From: Struthidea cinerea
Lineage: Eukaryota; Chordata; Aves; Passeriformes; Corcoracidae
Direction: 5' to 3'
Assembly: GCA_013397865.1 (NCBI GenBank)
Contig: VZTI01001133.1
Span: 419,683 to 483,682 of the forward strand
Length of the DNA: 64,000 bases
Part shown: positions 59,880 through 64,000 of the stretch, piece after piece
How the letters are laid out: each line of letters starts with the position of its first letter
Numbering within the stretch: position 1 is the stretch's first letter
Position numbers and translations under genes: made by a program
The notes under the pieces: model-generated
The model's database searches: none
Told to the model about the DNA's origin: nothing
The model's input: the letters and a program-made list of their open reading frames with translations, nothing else

Positions 59880-62800
59880 TTTATTAACAAGTATAATACA
59901 TATGCACTGTATACTAAATATAGTATGAGGACTGTACAGTACAAATTTATGTTCACAGTTTGACATGACAAAATGTCATTACTGAATTCCCATTGGACTA
60001 CCAAAGTAGAAACAGTGAAAGTACATTAAACATTCACATCTTTAGTAAGAAAAGATTACCAAAATGTCTCCATATTTGCAAGTTATAGTAATGCACACTA
60101 GAAACCTCAATTAGCCATTCAGTCTTATTAGCTTATAAAATATATTACATTTTATTTAAAAAATTCTGCATAGTTTATAGAAGTATTAAAGTAAATAAAA
60201 TATCCTTGCTATATTTTCAGGTGAGAGATGCTAAGCAAAAAGATTATTTTGACCCCCTAAAGTACATTAAGTGCTAATATCTGTAAAATATAATGAAAAC
60301 TGGTGTAGCCCTCTGCAGAGATGTAAAATGCTTTGTAAATTTTTTTAGAAAGGGTTTATATTCTTTTATATGTTGCTAACCTTGGCAGAGACAACAACAT
60401 ATTTGAACAAGATGTGGCATTAGAAGTATCACTGCAGAATGCCACGTGTATATTTAAAGAAACCCCACACATTAATACCTGCTTAGTTTCTTGCAACTGT
60501 ATTAGAAACTAGTAATTTATTATAATAGAATGGCTTAAGCAGGCACACTTTAGTAAAACAGTATTACCTGTTATACATTGCACAGTGCAATACTGTTAGG
60601 GAGAAAGGTGAGGGTTTTTAAATAGACTCATTCTCCAGGATTAGGATTTTCTATCTAAACTGGTTTTTCTTTAGGAGATAGATGGAATGACTGGCTTTGG
60701 AAAGTATTTAATCATGTATATTTAAAAATTACAAGGTATCCCTCAAATAAAATTGCTAAAATGAACCAATGAGCTGGTTAAGATGTAAATTCACATTCAA
60801 CTGAAAGTGTATTTGTTTGTGACCTTTTAGACAATGCACAAAGACACCACAGACACAAGTGAAAAATCCTATAAGGAAGGCATTATCATGAAATAATCTC
60901 AAATACTTATATTTAATATTTAACTTTCTGTTGTCCTAATTCACAAGACACTTGGATGAAGAAATTTTAAAGTTCTCCTCAATCTCCACTGTATTTGTCC
61001 CCACCATTAGCATAAATATTTTCAGGAAAAAGGTACATAAGCTAATGAATTAACATGGGAAATAACCTAGACTAAATTATCTGAAGTAATTCTTAGTTAT
61101 AAAAGTTCTGCTTTTAGGGTACTGATTTTAAAAATATTAAAAAAAAGAACATGTTAATGAAAACATTTTACATAAGCCTCAAAAGACAAACAGCATTAGA
61201 AAGAAATGTTCCTTAAACATCCTGAATTTTTAAAAATTGCATTTTTTTAAGGTAAAAATGGGACCAGTTGCTATTAAGGTGCTTTTTTTCATAGTATCTG
61301 TTTTTTCCCCTCTACAACAGAACAGATAATTGTTTTCATCCCAGAGTAGTAAATATCTGTGGACTTGTGACTGATGCCACAGGGCTCCCTCCACACAGCC
61401 TCTCAGCCAGTGATGCACCTGGATTGACAAAATTGCCATTAAAACCTAGAACCAATTCTGCTACCACTGACAATAAAAATATCCAACAAAAACCCGCATT
61501 CTGGAACAATTGCTCATTAGTATCAGTCTCTTTCCTACAAGTTCCTCAATGTCACTAACAATCTGGCCTACCAAGAAAGAAAAAAGACTGACTCATGTGC
61601 CAGGTATTTCAGCGCCACAGGTGAGCAGATGAGGGAGAGTTACAAGATATCAGATGTAGCCCTACCGAAGTGGTGAGGATGTATGGAGCTGGAACAGAGC
61701 AATTGCTGTCAGAGCATTTTTCTACAGGAAGTACAGACCTCTCCTTCTCTAATTCCACCAGCATGTGGATGTCAGCAGAACAGCTGGGAAGGTCCTATCA
61801 CAAAAAAAAGGCTCTTTGCACTCACACTCTTGCATCTCCAAGACTGTTTGGCATTGGACTCCACCGGATATAGAAGCACAGCCTACCTGCTCCACAAGCT
61901 CAAATATATACCCACCTGCAGATGGACACTCCACCTGCCTCCTGCAGAGTTCTGTGAAACTCTTCCTCCCCTCACACCTCCATTGTTCACTGGGTTTTTC
62001 CAAAAGAAAGGAAAAGCTGACTTCAGTATGTTTAACTTGCAGGGATTGGTGTTTACCTTACATAGGGCAAAGAAGGAAAATGCACTTGTGTGTGAGTGTA
62101 GAGAAATACATCCTGTTTCCTTGCAGTGCCATAAAGTCTGCCAGCTAATACAGACAGAAACCTTCCTTTCAGAGGGCTCCCAAACAGGAACATTTCTAGG
62201 GTCAACAGCAGGTTGCTTGAATTAAATTTATTTTACCTGTAGAGTTCTGTTTGCTAACAGACTTGGTTTTAATGCAATAAACACATCCACAGGGAAGCAG
62301 CTGTACCTACCATCGAGAGACTACCAGAGTCACAAATCAGAGTTAGGAACTAGATGATTTGGTATATGTTTTTATCTGAAACAGATACAACTCAATTTAT
62401 CATCAGAAGTACTTCATATCTGATGCCATCTTCTCATAAAAATATTGCGGATCAATACTTTTAAATACTGTAGTGTATTAAAGTGGTACTCACAACATTC
62501 CAGCTCAGACCATTTTTGACTTAATGATTGCTATTTTCTGAAGTACAGCAAAGAGAGAAAAATTATTTAGAAGAAATGCAGAGGCATGACTGCAGGGGGA
62601 CAGTCTGTATCCCTGAAATGAGGTGCAGTAGGTTTCCATGAATATCATTTAATGCCAAATCACAGGAGAGTATCATAGAGTCACAGAATCATAGAATAAG
62701 CTGAATTGGAAGAGAGCCATCGGGATCATCAAGTCCAACTCCTGGTCCTGCACAGGACACCCCAAAAGTCACACCATGTTCCTGAGAGAATTGTCCAGAC

Positions 62801-63722
62801 GCTTAACTCAGGCAGGCTTGGTGCTGTGACCACTTCCCTGGGAAGCCTGTTCCAGTGCCCAACCACCATCTGGGTGAAAAACTTGTTCCTGATGGTAAAC
62901 CCTGACTCAGCTTCAGGCCATTTCCTCAACTGTGTTCCATCCATACACTTGCACAAAAACCAGACATACAGAGTCACACAAAGTCTTCCTTTAACAAATC
63001 CAGTGGGGCATTATGCAATAAAAACAAGGATATATGCTACACTGTAATTCAGATGACAGATGACATTGGTTTAGATGCACAGTATTATGTACGGACCAAT
63101 TCCTGCCCATTTTTCTTCTTGACTGGGGTAAATGATACTGTGACTCAATCTTTCTGTAAAGTAATTACACTGTTTAGATTTATTTCCTCAGCATTACTCA
63201 CTGTTTGGGCAGAGGAGATTTCTAAATCAGGTGTCTTTCTAAAACTGCTGTATTAACCACATTGCAGAAATCAACACAGCTGGGAGAGTCCATTCATTGC
63301 ATTGTTGAGCATAAAATGAGAGTGTGTCCCTTACAGGGCACATAAATAATAGTCTCTGGCAAGGACTAGCATTTTGGATATTCAATAACATTTACTATTT
63401 TATCAGTATATGCTGGGTTGATTATACGAAGAAACCAACAAAAGCTGTTAGTTTACAAATTCCCTTATTGACAAATCAAATACAATAAACATACTGAATG
63501 CAGAAAGGGTTTGCTTAGCATCCCCAGGAGAAAAAAAAGAAGTGTTCACATTCTTTAGGTCTGACCCGTGGCAAGGACATAGAAGGGTTAGATAACATCT
63601 GTTACTGACCATACATAAGCTTTTAATGGTATAAACTCAGAGATCCAGACCAGCTGAATCCAAATTAAAATGCATGTGTAAAAAACAAAAAAAGTGTGAC
63701 AGGAGTCAGGGACAGAAGACAT
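59880..63722 (-). other. KLF3: Probable 3' UTR of KLF3
   Basis: AT-rich sequence following the KLF3 stop on the minus strand. Candidate AATAAA signals on that strand lie at 63184-63179, 62232-62227 and, most distally, 59885-59880. Mammalian KLF3 has a multi-kilobase 3' UTR, so the distal site is plausible. One CR1 fragment lies inside. The extent is inference. Confidence 0.5.
62668..62960 (-). repeat. CR1 LINE 3' fragment
   Basis: The plus strand reads gtcacagaatcatagaat, then a ttggaagagagccatcggg motif, gtccaactcctggtcctg, and cttccctgggaagcctg. This is a minus-strand CR1 with its tail repeats preserved. It is the same subfamily as the copy at 35.3 kb. Confidence 0.92.
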
Positions 63723-63904
63723 TCAGACTAGCATGTGGCGTTTCCTGTGAAGAGCAAGATGGTCTGAACGTGAAAAGCTACGGTCACAGTCTGGGCACTG
63801 GAAGGGTTTGATTCCTGTGTGCTTGCGGAAATGCCGCGTTAGTTCATCAGAGCGAGCAAACTTCCACGTGCATCCCTCCCAAGTGCATTTGTACGGTTTT
63901 TCTC
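63723..63904 (-). CDS. KLF3: KLF3, last coding exon (partial gene)
   Basis: The acceptor gtttccttttccag precedes GAGAAAAACC. The first two bases complete a Gly codon split with the exon beyond the window edge. It encodes 59 residues then TGA (63725-63723). It holds C2H2 finger 2 (YKCTWEGC...FRKH, C-x4-C-x12-H-x3-H) and finger 3 (FQCPDCDRSF...HRKRH, C-x2-C-x12-H-x3-H), and ends HRKRHMLV, the KLF3 C-terminus. Finger 1, the repression domain and the CtBP-binding motif lie outside the window. Known role: nuclear CACCC/GC-box-binding repressor that recruits CtBP and acts in blood, fat and B-cell development. KLF8 and KLF12 have similar fingers, but the MLV end and the synteny favour KLF3. Confidence 0.93.
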
Positions 63905-64000
63905 CTGGAAAAGGAAACACAGAAGTGGGGATTTAGGACACGAACACATCACTTCTGATCACATCAGTTCACACATAAATCTGACAGATTTATTTTATTG

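Noticed and set aside
61683..62225. Open frame of 180 codons on the plus strand
   Set aside because: It lies opposite the probable KLF3 3' UTR, has no recognisable domain and overlaps other chance frames.

Overview
The window is vertebrate, almost certainly avian, genomic DNA. Three things show this: intron-split genes, many CR1 retroposon fragments (the dominant bird LINE) with their typical ATTCTATG-like 3' ends, and several solo LTRs of families common in non-galliform birds. Gene order is FAM114A1 (minus) - TLR1B (plus) - TLR1A (plus) - KLF3 (minus). This is the conserved TLR1-cluster neighbourhood (human 4p14: KLF3-TLR10/1/6-FAM114A1) read in the opposite direction. The species cannot be named from the sequence.

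Region 1 (about 0.6-35.2 kb) is the whole FAM114A1 gene on the minus strand. Thirteen coding exons could be placed with GT/AG junctions and compatible phases. They sum to 1686 nt, which is 561 residues plus stop. The CpG island at 34.2-35.24 kb is its probable promoter and noncoding first exon. Introns hold CR1 pieces (15.5, 18.8 and 27.1 kb) and one solo LTR (31.1 kb) with a perfect 5-bp target-site duplication.

Region 2 (35.3-40.4 kb) is AT-rich intergenic DNA between the CpG island and the first Toll-like receptor gene.

Region 3 (40.4-55.3 kb) holds two tandem TLR1-family genes, each with its coding sequence in one exon behind a clear 3' splice site. TLR1B is the short form (653 aa) and TLR1A the long form (801 aa). 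Their N-terminal ectodomains are diverged. From one sharp point in the ectodomain to the end of the TIR domain they match over about 1213 bp, with one silent difference found. This is the signature of recent gene conversion, and it is the most striking feature of the window. Between the two genes lie a broken retroviral internal fragment (43.5-44.3 kb) and two solo LTRs (48.1 and 51.1 kb).

Region 4 (55.3-64 kb) holds a long CR1 copy, another solo LTR (57.6 kb), and the 3' end of KLF3 on the minus strand. That end is the last coding exon with zinc fingers 2 and 3, plus a probable 3' UTR of up to 3.8 kb.

The TLR1 proteins are surface receptors that pair with TLR2 to sense bacterial lipopeptides. 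FAM114A1 and KLF3 are unrelated neighbours. No bacterial-style operon, CRISPR array, tRNA or rRNA was seen.
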